DNA from: Thermoplasmata archaeon
GTDB lineage: Archaea > Thermoplasmatota > Thermoplasmata > Lutacidiplasmatales > UBA184
DNA length: 42,551 bases
Assembly (NCBI GenBank): GCA_021809545.1
Contig: JAKAYL010000013.1
Coordinates: forward strand, 1 to 42,551
Reading direction: 5' to 3'
Shown here: one piece after another, positions 32,063 to 40,778 of the stretch
Numbering within the stretch: position 1 is the stretch's first letter
Layout of the letters: each line of letters starts with the position of its first letter
Notes under the pieces: generated by a model
Seen by the model: the letters and a program-made list of their open reading frames with translations, nothing else
What the model was told of the DNA's origin: nothing
The model's database searches: none
Program-made: the position numbers and the translations under genes

Positions 32063-32421
32063 GATTATATAGCAGGAAACGGCATATATAAGGTTTGGTT
32101 CCAGAACTCCTCGGTGAGCGGAGGAACCCGCGAAGTGCCGAACTGTGGAGATGGTCGGGTATATTGGGTCTTCCACGCTTCGCGTTCTAGGCAAAGAGGG
32201 AAGAGGTTCCCGTCAGCAGAGGTGCCAAAATTGAGCACCAAAGGCAATGTTAAATAGGGGTGACCGCTCCTTCCACTGTCGTCTATAACTTTCTGCGGAG
32301 AACACATGGCTCAAGGTCTTTCCACAGCGTCCCCAGCCCACTGCACCGACCCGTTCGGGGCGTGGGAGACGGGCAATAGCACCTCGAAAGAGGGTAAGCG
32401 CCTACCTTAGAGGTAAGGAAC

Positions 32422-32763
32422 ATGAGAGAATCAGGGGGTCAGCCCTCGGGGCAACAGGAAGCGACGGTGTACATTGGCACGAAACCGGTCATGACCTATG
32501 TCTTTGAGGTGATCAGTCAGCTCAGCAGCGGGCTTTCGGACGTCAAGATCAAAGCCCGGGGGAACTCCATCTCGCACGCCGTCGATGTGGCCGAAGTGGC
32601 CCGGCGGCACAAGATCCTGGAAGGCAAGGTCCAGCTGAAGAGCGTCAGCATCGGAACCGAGCGGCTCACCAACCGGGCGGGGCGGGACACCAACGTGTCC
32701 ACTATTGAAATAGTCCTTTCCAAGACCGGGGAGATGGCACCCCCGGCATCGCCATCAGCTTAG
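32422..32763 (+). CDS. albA: DNA/RNA-binding protein Alba
   Basis: VYIGTKPVMTYVFEVISQL...IKARGNSISHAVDVAEVARRHKILEGKVQLKSVSIGTE. Confidence 0.93.
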   Translation: MRESGGQPSGQQEATVYIGTKPVMTYVFEVISQLSSGLSDVKIKARGNSISHAVDVAEVARRHKILEGKVQLKSVSIGTERLTNRAGRDTNVSTIEIVLSKTGEMAPPASPSA

Positions 32764-34471
32764 GACCGCTCTTTCTCACGACCTGCGTGCCCACCATCAG
32801 GTCACCGACCCGGCGGCGGCCCGGATCGCTGGCGAGAACGGCAAGTGAGATCCCCCCGGAGATCGCGCTGGCAAGGATCCCGCTGGAGACCACCGCCACC
32901 CATTCGACGCTCTCCCACCCGAACTGCAGGACCAAGGGGACTGCGACGGCCACGGTGATCCCAAGGAAGGCGATGGGAAGGATCTTCGTGAGGTTGCGCC
33001 CGAACGATTCCAGGAGCGTCGGGGGTTCGAATCCGCGGCCGACCACCCGGAGGCCGAGCAGCCACTTCCCCGGGGTCACCCCGCCATTCCACTCAAAGAG
33101 CACCAGGGCGACGAACGGATAGGCGCCCATTCCGAAGTAGGCCGCTACGAAGGGGATGCTGTTGACGGCCACGTCCACGTTCGTGAGACCCCAGTACGAG
33201 CACAGTGCGGCGAGCACCACGGCCTCCGGCAGGATCGTCACCGCTAGATCGATGGCGAACGCGACGACGCGCTGGAGCGCGCTCGCCAGCCGCTGGCTGA
33301 ACAGGAGGTTGAGAGCACTGAGCAGGAAGAAGCCCGTGACGAGCGACTTGTGGGCCTCATCCCGTCCGACATTGGGATGCTGGGCCACCGTCGTGAGATT
33401 GGTGTAATCTCCCAGCACCAGGGGATGCAATGGGAGGCCCGCAAGTTCGGACATTCCCTGGGGGGGCGAGGGGAATCCAAGGGCTTCGCGCACCCGGTGG
33501 GCCCGGGATTCGAGGTGACGGACCACGGCGGGAGCGACCTCCGGGTACCGAGCGGCTTCGAAGGTCCGGACCACGTCCCGAAGGCTGGAGGAGCGAGGAG
33601 CCGCTCCCACGGGCTCGGGCTCGGATCTCCACCGGAAGCCGAGGAGCACGGCCAAGGCGATCGTGAATGCGAAGGGACCCGCGAAGAAGACCAGATCCTC
33701 GATCCCCGCTCCCCCGATCGAGCCGAGGATGGGGGTCGCTCCGGGGACATAGAAGGAGGGTTGGTGGATGAAATCCGCCCCCACCATCTCTCCCAGGGTG
33801 GCCGTTGCGTAGGCGGTCGGCAAAATGGCCGAGGTGCGGCCGCTCCATCGAAGGAAGATCACGGAGAGGATCGCGGCGAACATCGGGGGAAGGAGGAATT
33901 CCGGAAAGGTCGACAGGACTCCCGCGGAGAGGACCACGGTCGTGGAGAGGAACGTCCCGATGGTGACGGTGGAAAGGGTGGCATACAGAGGAAGGGACCC
34001 CCGAAGTCCCCAGCCCGCACCAAAGCCCGTGGTCACGAGGAAGAGGAGGTAGGGGACAGGCACCAGGAAGGCCAGGACCACGAAGTACCAGGGCAACGAG
34101 AGCGACACGAAGTACGTGGCGAGCCCCGCTCCGGCCCCCCAAACGCCCAAGGTCACGATCTCCGCCTGGGCCGCAGGGGGAGTGCCGCTCCTCCAGAGAA
34201 GGTAGAGCGAGAGGACGACGGGCACCACCCCTCCACCGACGTTGATGGCCATGATGGACTGATGGAAGTAGAGGAAGGGGATGTTCGCAAGGGAGCCGAC
34301 GTAGCCTCCGATCAGCAAGATCCAGAAGAGCTGGGGAGTGATGAGCGGGTGGGAGGCCCCCTCGCTGTCCCGCCAGGCGACCAGGTAGAAGACCGCCAGC
34401 ACGAGCGGGAGGAGCACATAGAACGAGACCACGGTGGACACGTCGAAGAGCACGGCTTCCCAGCCCACCAT
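32702..34471 (-). CDS. Polytopic membrane protein with C-terminal RDD domain
   Basis: Many TM segments; C-term FEWNGGVTPGKWLLGLRVVG...GRRRVGDLMVGTQVVRK is RDD-like. Confidence 0.75.
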   Translation of the reverse strand: MVGWEAVLFDVSTVVSFYVLLPLVLAVFYLVAWRDSEGASHPLITPQLFWILLIGGYVGSLANIPFLYFHQSIMAINVGGGVVPVVLSLYLLWRSGTPPAAQAEIVTLGVWGAGAGLATYFVSLSLPWYFVVLAFLVPVPYLLFLVTTGFGAGWGLRGSLPLYATLSTVTIGTFLSTTVVLSAGVLSTFPEFLLPPMFAAILSVIFLRWSGRTSAILPTAYATATLGEMVGADFIHQPSFYVPGATPILGSIGGAGIEDLVFFAGPFAFTIALAVLLGFRWRSEPEPVGAAPRSSSLRDVVRTFEAARYPEVAPAVVRHLESRAHRVREALGFPSPPQGMSELAGLPLHPLVLGDYTNLTTVAQHPNVGRDEAHKSLVTGFFLLSALNLLFSQRLASALQRVVAFAIDLAVTILPEAVVLAALCSYWGLTNVDVAVNSIPFVAAYFGMGAYPFVALVLFEWNGGVTPGKWLLGLRVVGRGFEPPTLLESFGRNLTKILPIAFLGITVAVAVPLVLQFGWESVEWVAVVSSGILASAISGGISLAVLASDPGRRRVGDLMVGTQVVRKSGPKLMAMPGVPSPRSWKGLFQ

Positions 34472-34607
34472 GGCTTCCCGAGGGCGACCCCCCTAATCAG
34501 GGTTGCTCCCGAGGAGGAATCGGACCGGCTCCCCCGAGCCTGCCCTGGGAATGGGGGCAACGTTCAAAGTCTTGGTGCCTTGGGATACCCCAGGAGGAGT
34601 GAGTAAG

Positions 34608-36008
34608 ATGGCGAAGGCACGGAAGGAGCGGGACTCGCTGGGAGAAAGGGAGATTCCATTCGAAGCCTATTACGGGGTGAACTCGCTGCGGGCACAGGAG
34701 AACTTCCCCGTCAGCGGGCTGAGGATCCCCCGACACCTCATCCGGGCCTATGGGCTTGTGAAGCTCGCGTCGGCCCAGGCCAACCAGGAGCTCGGAGGGC
34801 TGAAGGGTCCCCAGGCCAAGGCGATCCTCCGGGCCGCCCAGGAGCTCATCGACGGGAAGTTCGACGGGGACGTCATCGTGGACGTGTTCCAAGCGGGGGC
34901 GGGGACCTCCACGAACATGAACATCAACGAGATCATCGCCAACCGGGCCCTCGAGTTCCTCAAGGAGCCCAAGGGGACGTACTCGGTCATCTCCCCGAAC
35001 GATCACGTGAACATGGGGCAGTCGACCAACGACACCTACCCGACCGCGATGAACCTCGCCATCCTCCTGGCCCTCAAGGAGCTGGAGGGAAGCGTCCGCA
35101 CCTTTGTCCAGAGCCTGCGGCGGAAGGAGAAGGAGTTCGCCGGGATCCCCAAGTCCGGACGCACGCATCTCAAGGACGCCATGCCGGTCACGCTGGGAGA
35201 GGAGTTCGGGGCCTACGCCTCGGCCGTGGAACGCGTCCTGGAGGGGCTCCCGCGGGTCGTCGTGGGCCTGGAAGAGATCCCTCTCGGAGGGAACGCCGTG
35301 GGGACCGGCATCAACACCCGGCGGGGCTACCGGACCTCCGCGGTCCGCCACCTTGCCCGGGTCTCAGGGTTCAAGTTCCGGCCGTCCCGGGACCCCTTCG
35401 AGGGAATGCAGAGCCGGTGGGCGGCCCTTTCCGCCTCCGCCCTCTTGCGCAGCCTGGCGGTGGAACTTTCCCGGATCTCGAACGACCTCCGGCTCCTGTC
35501 GTCGGGACCGGCCACGGGACTCGATGAGATCCGGTTGCCCGAGGTGCAGGCGGGATCCTCCATCATGCCCGCCAAGGTCAATCCCTCGCTGGCCGAGTGC
35601 CTGAACCAGATCTGCTTCCACGTCATCGGCTCCGACACCGCCGCCACGTTGGCGTCCGAGGCCGGGCAGCTCGAGATCAACGTGATGATGCCGGTCCTCT
35701 GCTTCGAGGTCGTCTTCTCCGCGGGGCTCCTCGCTCGCTTCCTGCCCGTCGTGGCCTCCAAGGGGATCGACGGCATCACGGCCAACCCTGAAAAGTGCGA
35801 TGCCTACCTTCTCGCCTCGTCCTCGCTCGCCACGATCCTGACGCCAAAGTTAGGGTACCTCAAGGTGGCCGAGGCCATCAAGAAGTCCGCCGCCCGCGGA
35901 GAGAGCGTGAAGAACTACCTAGTCCGGGAGAAGCTCCTGACCCAGGAAGAGGCCGAAACGCTCCTCGGCAGGAAAGCGCTGCTCGCCATCACCCGTCCGG
36001 TGGGCTGA
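34608..36008 (+). CDS. Fumarase class II / aspartate ammonia-lyase family
   Basis: QAGAGTSTNMNINEIIANRA, DHVNMGQSTNDTYPTAMN, GSSIMPAKVNPSLAECLNQ; start at 34608 after AGGAGGAGTG. Confidence 0.92.
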   Translation: MAKARKERDSLGEREIPFEAYYGVNSLRAQENFPVSGLRIPRHLIRAYGLVKLASAQANQELGGLKGPQAKAILRAAQELIDGKFDGDVIVDVFQAGAGTSTNMNINEIIANRALEFLKEPKGTYSVISPNDHVNMGQSTNDTYPTAMNLAILLALKELEGSVRTFVQSLRRKEKEFAGIPKSGRTHLKDAMPVTLGEEFGAYASAVERVLEGLPRVVVGLEEIPLGGNAVGTGINTRRGYRTSAVRHLARVSGFKFRPSRDPFEGMQSRWAALSASALLRSLAVELSRISNDLRLLSSGPATGLDEIRLPEVQAGSSIMPAKVNPSLAECLNQICFHVIGSDTAATLASEAGQLEINVMMPVLCFEVVFSAGLLARFLPVVASKGIDGITANPEKCDAYLLASSSLATILTPKLGYLKVAEAIKKSAARGESVKNYLVREKLLTQEEAETLLGRKALLAITRPVG

Positions 36009-36026
36009 AGAGGATCGACCGATCTT

Positions 36027-36872
36027 TCAACCGAGCGAGACGACCGCATCCCGCAGGTCGTCGATCTCGGCGACCAGGTTCTCGAAAGCGAGGCGGAGCG
36101 CTTCCCGGGCGGTCATCGAGCCGTCGGTCTCGAAGGTGAAGAGGTAGGTGGTCGGGTCCGAGTCGATCTTGATGCTCCCGTGGGAGCAGGCCTTCTCGCA
36201 ATCCTTGCAAAGGATGCAGGCATCCTCCTTGACGACCTCGAGAGGTCCGTCCCCGGCCTTGAAGACCTTGGTGGGGCAGATCGAGCCGGCCTTCTTCAGG
36301 CAGGCATCGGAGCATCCGGCGGCCTTGTTGATCGTGACCTTCGGTTGCGCGGTGAATCCCACCGCGTGAACCACTTGCCATTTGGCGTGCTGGCGTCCCG
36401 TGCCCATGACCGCGGTGGCGTAGGTCAGGATGGCCTGGCGGGCCCCCAGCGTGACAATGGGAACATCCGGATCTGCGATGGCCAGCTCGGGGTCTCCCAG
36501 CGGCACGAGGTCCCGGGAGTACACGGTGCAGGGGCCCTTCTTGTCCAGGGTGTAGATGACCTGGCAGTGCTCGCAGCCCTCGCCTTTGCAGGTGCACTTG
36601 TCCTTGAAACGGAAGCTCTTCGGCTTGGTGGGGACCGGAAGGAGCCCCATGCGCAGTGCGATCGCCTCGTCGAAGATGCTCGTGGAGAGGTCATAGTCCC
36701 GTCCGGACTCGTCGTCGTGGACGGTGCCCAGGTGGAACTCCACGTCGTCGATCGCCATCTTGGGGATGTTGCTCACGAGGGAGCGGCGGATGGCGTTCAC
36801 TTCGGTGGCCGTGGTGTCGCTGAACTTGAGCAGCGCCTTCTTAGGGGAAAGCTCCTGTATCTGGATCTCCAT
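36027..36872 (-). CDS. rpoD: DNA-directed RNA polymerase subunit D with ferredoxin-like cysteine insert
   Basis: KFSDTTATEVNAIRRSLVSNIPKMAIDDVEFHLG; cysteine motifs CSDACLKKAGSICP and CILCKDCEKAC. Confidence 0.95.
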   Translation of the reverse strand: MEIQIQELSPKKALLKFSDTTATEVNAIRRSLVSNIPKMAIDDVEFHLGTVHDDESGRDYDLSTSIFDEAIALRMGLLPVPTKPKSFRFKDKCTCKGEGCEHCQVIYTLDKKGPCTVYSRDLVPLGDPELAIADPDVPIVTLGARQAILTYATAVMGTGRQHAKWQVVHAVGFTAQPKVTINKAAGCSDACLKKAGSICPTKVFKAGDGPLEVVKEDACILCKDCEKACSHGSIKIDSDPTTYLFTFETDGSMTAREALRLAFENLVAEIDDLRDAVVSLG

Positions 36873-36902
36873 CTTTCTGACCTCTTGGTTAAGGATCGGG
36901 AA

Positions 36903-37286
36903 TCACACGCGCCGGCCGCGGCGGCCACCTTTCGGCTTGGTTCCGTCGTGGGGGAGCGGGGTGACATCCTCGATGCGGCCGATCTTCATCCCGGCCCGGG
37001 CAAGGGCGCGGATGGCAGCCTGTGCACCAGGTCCTGGGGACCGGGGACCGTTGCCGCCGGGGGCACGGACCATGATGTGGAGCGTGTCGTATCCCTTCTC
37101 CCGCAGCATCGCGGCCACCGCATCGGCGGCCTTCATGGCGGCGTAGGGGCTCGACTCGTCGCGGGCGTTCTTGACGACCATCCCGCCGCTCGTGTTGGCG
37201 AGGGTCTCGGCGCCCGTGATGTCGGTCACGGTGATGTGGATGTTGTTGTAGGAGGCGAAGATATGCGCGATTCCAACTTTTCCCAT
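36903..37286 (-). CDS. rps11: Ribosomal protein S11
   Basis: [47 protein letters not shown]...[15 protein letters not shown]. Confidence 0.96.
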   Translation of the reverse strand: MGKVGIAHIFASYNNIHITVTDITGAETLANTSGGMVVKNARDESSPYAAMKAADAVAAMLREKGYDTLHIMVRAPGGNGPRSPGPGAQAAIRALARAGMKIGRIEDVTPLPHDGTKPKGGRRGRRV

Positions 37287-37301
37287 GTTCTTGAACCTCG
37301 C

Positions 37302-37892
37302 TTACCCTGCCGCCACGGGGGGTGCGGAAACGGCCCGGGCCCCTTCGCCCTTCTCGATCTTCTGCTTGATGGCCACTCGCACGGGATGCGCGTCGTCGAG
37401 CAGTGGACTGAAGGCGTTGTAGCTGACCTGGGCTTCCTCCTCGCGGCTGACGAGGTACCCGGGAGACCGGACCTTGCGGTTCCGGATCGAGACATGCCCG
37501 TGGACGATGAGTTGCCGGGAACCCGAGAGGGAACTGGAGAGCCCCTTGACGTAGGCGATCCACTGAAGCCGGCGCTCCAGGAGAGATTCGAGCGTCAGTG
37601 AGAGCACATCGTCCAAGGAGTTGGCCCCGATCGGCAGGACACCCATGCGTGCGAGGGAGTCCAGCAGCCACTTCGTTTCCTTCTCGGCCTGAGCCTCCTT
37701 GGCCCGGACCCGAGCCTGGAGCTCACGTGCCTGCCGCCGGAAATTCCGGAGACGGAACTGAGCCTTCCACAGCTCGCGCTTGTTCTTGAGACCGTACTTG
37801 GCGGTGATCTTGTTCTCATCGGCCATCCGCACGGCCTCCCAGGGGTGTTTCGGCCGCTCGTAGGTCCTTCGCAGGAATTTTGGATCGCCCAT
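37302..37892 (-). CDS. rps4: Ribosomal protein S4
   Basis: MGDPKFLRRTYERPKHPWEAVRMADENKITAKYGLKNKRELWKAQ; LIVHGHVSIRNRKVRSPGYLV. Confidence 0.96.
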   Translation of the reverse strand: MGDPKFLRRTYERPKHPWEAVRMADENKITAKYGLKNKRELWKAQFRLRNFRRQARELQARVRAKEAQAEKETKWLLDSLARMGVLPIGANSLDDVLSLTLESLLERRLQWIAYVKGLSSSLSGSRQLIVHGHVSIRNRKVRSPGYLVSREEEAQVSYNAFSPLLDDAHPVRVAIKQKIEKGEGARAVSAPPVAAG

Positions 37893-37902
37893 GGAGTTTC
37901 CC

Positions 37903-38532
37903 TTACTTCTTCTCGGGGGCAGCCTTGGCAGCCTTGGCGGCCTCTTGCATTGTCTTCTTCATGACACCCGCAGCCATTCCCGTGCGGCCGTTGGAGCGGG
38001 TCCTCTGACCCCGAACCTTCTGCCCGCGTTCGTGGCGGATGCCCCGGTAACACCGGATCATTTTCATCATGTTGATGTCGTCCCGGACGGCCGTGTCCAG
38101 CTCGGCGGAAACGTAATGCCGGTTCTCCCCGGTGGACCGGTCCAGCCGGTGATTGATTAGCCAGCTGGGTGCCTTCGCACGGAAGCTCAGGAGGAGTTCC
38201 TCGAGGCCCTCCGTCTCGGCTTCGGAGTAATCCCCGAGCCGCTTGCGGGGGTCCAGTCCCGAGAGGTGAGCTACCGTCTCGGCGACCCGTCGGCCCACGC
38301 CCTTGACATCGGAGAGCGCCATGAGCATCGGGCGCTTTCCACTAAGGTCAGTGTTTGCGAAACGGACGATGTGTCGGAAGTTGGGGTTCTCCACCACGGG
38401 AGCGGGTGCCTTGCCCTCGGCTCCGACCTTCGGCTTCTTCTCACCTGACTTCTTGCCCTTCTTCTCCGAGGTGGGCTTGTCCGCGGCCGGCGCTGTCGGT
38501 GCGGCATCCTCAGTACCCTTCTTACCTGGCAA
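37903..38532 (-). CDS. rps13: Ribosomal protein S13 with Lys/Ala-rich N-terminal extension
   Basis: FRHIVRFANTDLSGKRPMLMALSDVKGVGRRVAETVAHLSGLD...GIRHERGQKVRGQRTRSNGRTG. Confidence 0.95.
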   Translation of the reverse strand: MPGKKGTEDAAPTAPAADKPTSEKKGKKSGEKKPKVGAEGKAPAPVVENPNFRHIVRFANTDLSGKRPMLMALSDVKGVGRRVAETVAHLSGLDPRKRLGDYSEAETEGLEELLLSFRAKAPSWLINHRLDRSTGENRHYVSAELDTAVRDDINMMKMIRCYRGIRHERGQKVRGQRTRSNGRTGMAAGVMKKTMQEAAKAAKAAPEKK

Positions 38533-38582
38533 CCTTGATCCTCCGTTAAGGCGAGTGTCCGAATATCAACTTGCTTTTAAAC

Positions 38583-40109
38583 TTACCTGTTCCCGGTTGC
38601 GGGCGCAGAACCGGCAAAGTCGGTTCCCGGGGGCCGATCGCGGGGCCCGAGGCGGACGGAAACGAGCTTCTCCTCCGTCATCTCCCGGAGTGCGCGGTCC
38701 ACGCCCTCCCGGCCCAGCCCGCTGGCCCGGACTCCCCCGAACGGCAGCGCATCCCAACGGAGCGTCGTCGGATCGTTGACGTGCACGCTTCCCACCGAGA
38801 GGGCCCGCACGACCCGGAGCGCTTGCCCGAGGTCCCGGGTGAAGATCGATGCCTGGAGACCGTAGCGCGTGGAGTTGGCGAGCTCGATCGCCTCGGACTC
38901 CTCGGAGAAGGTCTGCACGGGGAGCACGGGGCCGAAGGGTTCCTCCTGTACGACCCGGGCATCGGCAGGAACATCGGAGAGCACCGTCGGGGCGTAATAG
39001 AGCGGGCCTGGGGCCTCCGCCACCCGCCGACCTCCGGTTACGAGGTGCGCCCCCTTCTCGAGCGCTTCGCCGACCATGGCTTCCACACGCTCGAGAGAGG
39101 GGAGGTCGATCAAGGGCCCCATCTCGGTGGATTCCTCGAGGGGGGAACCGATCCGGAGCTTCTCGGCGCGCACCGTGAGGGCCCGGAGAAACTCGGGAGC
39201 CAGCTTCTCGGCGACCAGGACCCGCTTGGTGGCCGTGCAGACCTGGCCGGAGAAAGCGAACCCTCCCCGGACAGCCGCGTCGACGGCCTCCGACAGCTGG
39301 GCGTCGTCGAAGACAAGGAGGGCATCCATTCCTCCCAGCTCGAGGAGGACCCTCTTCCCACCGGCTCCCGCCCGTTCGGCCACCTTGCGGCCGACGTCCA
39401 CGGACCCTGTGAATGTGACCAGGCGCACGCCGGGATGGCTCACGAGGGACATTCCGACCTCGGGGCCGCTCCCGAGAACCACGTTGAAGACCCCGGGGGG
39501 AAGCCCACATTCGAGCGCAAGCTGGGCGAGGCGGAGGGCCGTTCCGGAGCCTGGGGAAGCGGGCTTCGCGACCACCGTGTTGCCCACAGCGAGCGCCGGA
39601 GCCACCTTGTGGGAAAGCAGGTTGAGGGGGAAGTTGAACGGGGAGATGGCCACGACCACTCCGAGGGGTTCCCGGAGCGTGAAGAGCATCCGTTCCTCGT
39701 TCCCCTCCGGCAGAGGGTAGGCATCGGCGGGGTACGTTTCGCCTACGAGGTGACGCAGGGCATCGGCCGAGAGCGAGAAGACCGAGGCGGCCCGCTCCAC
39801 TTCCCGGCGGGCTTCCGTGAGAGGCTTTCCTATCTCCTGTGCGATCCTCCGGGCCATCTCCTCCCGCTTTTCCTCGAGGGCATGGGAGATCTTGCGGAGG
39901 ATCTCGGCACGGACGTGTCCGGGTACCTTGCGCCATGCCTCTCCGGCGGTGCGAGCGCTCTTCACGGAGAGGTTCGCTTCCACGGGACCTCCGCGGGCGA
40001 TCTCCCGGTCCGCCGCTCCGGACAGCGGACTGGGCACCGGCAGCGTCTTGCGGGTCTCGGAATCCCGAGAGACGCCGTCGATCAGGTGCTGGAGCGTTTC
40101 GAGTGCCAT
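38583..40109 (-). CDS. NAD(P)-dependent aldehyde dehydrogenase
   Basis: VAISPFNFPLNLLSHKVAPALAVGNTVVAKPAS, VTFTGSVDVGRKVAERAGAGGKRVLLELGGMDALLVFDDA, FSGQVCTATKRVLV, EEPFGPVLPV. Confidence 0.93.
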   Translation of the reverse strand: MALETLQHLIDGVSRDSETRKTLPVPSPLSGAADREIARGGPVEANLSVKSARTAGEAWRKVPGHVRAEILRKISHALEEKREEMARRIAQEIGKPLTEARREVERAASVFSLSADALRHLVGETYPADAYPLPEGNEERMLFTLREPLGVVVAISPFNFPLNLLSHKVAPALAVGNTVVAKPASPGSGTALRLAQLALECGLPPGVFNVVLGSGPEVGMSLVSHPGVRLVTFTGSVDVGRKVAERAGAGGKRVLLELGGMDALLVFDDAQLSEAVDAAVRGGFAFSGQVCTATKRVLVAEKLAPEFLRALTVRAEKLRIGSPLEESTEMGPLIDLPSLERVEAMVGEALEKGAHLVTGGRRVAEAPGPLYYAPTVLSDVPADARVVQEEPFGPVLPVQTFSEESEAIELANSTRYGLQASIFTRDLGQALRVVRALSVGSVHVNDPTTLRWDALPFGGVRASGLGREGVDRALREMTEEKLVSVRLGPRDRPPGTDFAGSAPATGNR

Positions 40110-40133
40110 GGTCGTTCGGTGTGTGGGGTTATG

Positions 40134-40254
40134 CGGGCCCGCCGGGAGTTTCGAACTCTCCCTCCCACCTCAAGCAGGTTGGGAAGAACAGCCTTTCGAA
40201 CCCGGGTTCAAGGCTCCGGAGGCCTTTGTGATATCCAAGCTATACTACGGGCCC
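40134..40254 (-). tRNA. tRNA-Arg (CCG) with T-loop intron (59/60)
   Basis: Minus-strand exon 1 40254-40195 GGGCCCGTAGTATAGCTTGGATATCACAAAGGCCTCCGGAGCCTTGAACCCGGGTTCGAA; intron 40194-40148 (47 nt); exon 2 40147-40134 TCCCGGCGGGCCCG. Acceptor GGGCCCG/CGGGCCC 7 bp, anticodon arm AAGGC-CTCCGGA-GCCTT, T stem CCGGG/CCCGG. D stem is weak. No CCA encoded. Confidence 0.85.
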
Positions 40255-40271
40255 ACACGTCAGAGGGATGG

Positions 40272-40433
40272 CTACTTGCCTTTCTTCGCTTCGGAGTATC
40301 CGCAGCGGCCGCACGAAAGGCGGGTCTTGTGGATGGCGAGGAACGTTCCCGGTCCGCAGGTCGGGCACTGGGAATGCGTGCGCTTGAGCGCGCCCCCCTT
40401 CGTGTCGTAGAAGCCTACGCGTGCCTTCGGCAT
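40272..40433 (-). CDS. rps27ae: Ribosomal protein S27ae (53 aa, below ORF-track cutoff)
   Basis: MPKARVGFYDTKGGALKRTHSQCPTCGPGTFLAIHKTRLSCGRCGYSEAKKGK, C4 zinc finger. Confidence 0.93.
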   Translation of the reverse strand: MPKARVGFYDTKGGALKRTHSQCPTCGPGTFLAIHKTRLSCGRCGYSEAKKGK

Positions 40434-40435
40434 GC

Positions 40436-40777
40436 TCAGGCCCCCTTCGTCTCGGCGGGGGCGGAGGCCGGCTTCTGACCGGCGGCGCCATCCTTGGAGG
40501 CGAGTCCGTTGCGAACTTGGATATGCCGGCGCACCGTGGTCTTCAGGACCTCGGGCTTGTCGTAGGCATGGATGACCCCGCGGGAAGCTGGAACGCCGTA
40601 GAGCGCTTCCATGTACTCCACCACGATGCGTTCGACGGGGATGGAGGCGGTCTTCGAGAATTCCTTGCGGACCTCGTTGCGCTTCGGAGAGGATTCCCTC
40701 GGATGAGCGATCTCCACGATGTACTCCTTCCGCAGGAGCAGGGGGTTCACTTTCTCTTCGATGACGCGTATCTCCAC
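40436..40777 (-). CDS. rps24e: Ribosomal protein S24e
   Basis: MEIRVIEEKVNPLLLRKEYIVEIAHPRESSPKRNEVRKEFSK. Confidence 0.94.
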   Translation of the reverse strand: MEIRVIEEKVNPLLLRKEYIVEIAHPRESSPKRNEVRKEFSKTASIPVERIVVEYMEALYGVPASRGVIHAYDKPEVLKTTVRRHIQVRNGLASKDGAAGQKPASAPAETKGA

Positions 40778-40778
40778 T

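Noticed and set aside
33350-34606. 418-aa plus-strand ORF opposite the RDD membrane protein
   Set aside because: Highly charged G/E/D/R/H-rich antisense translation; the minus frame has clear transmembrane segments and an RDD domain.
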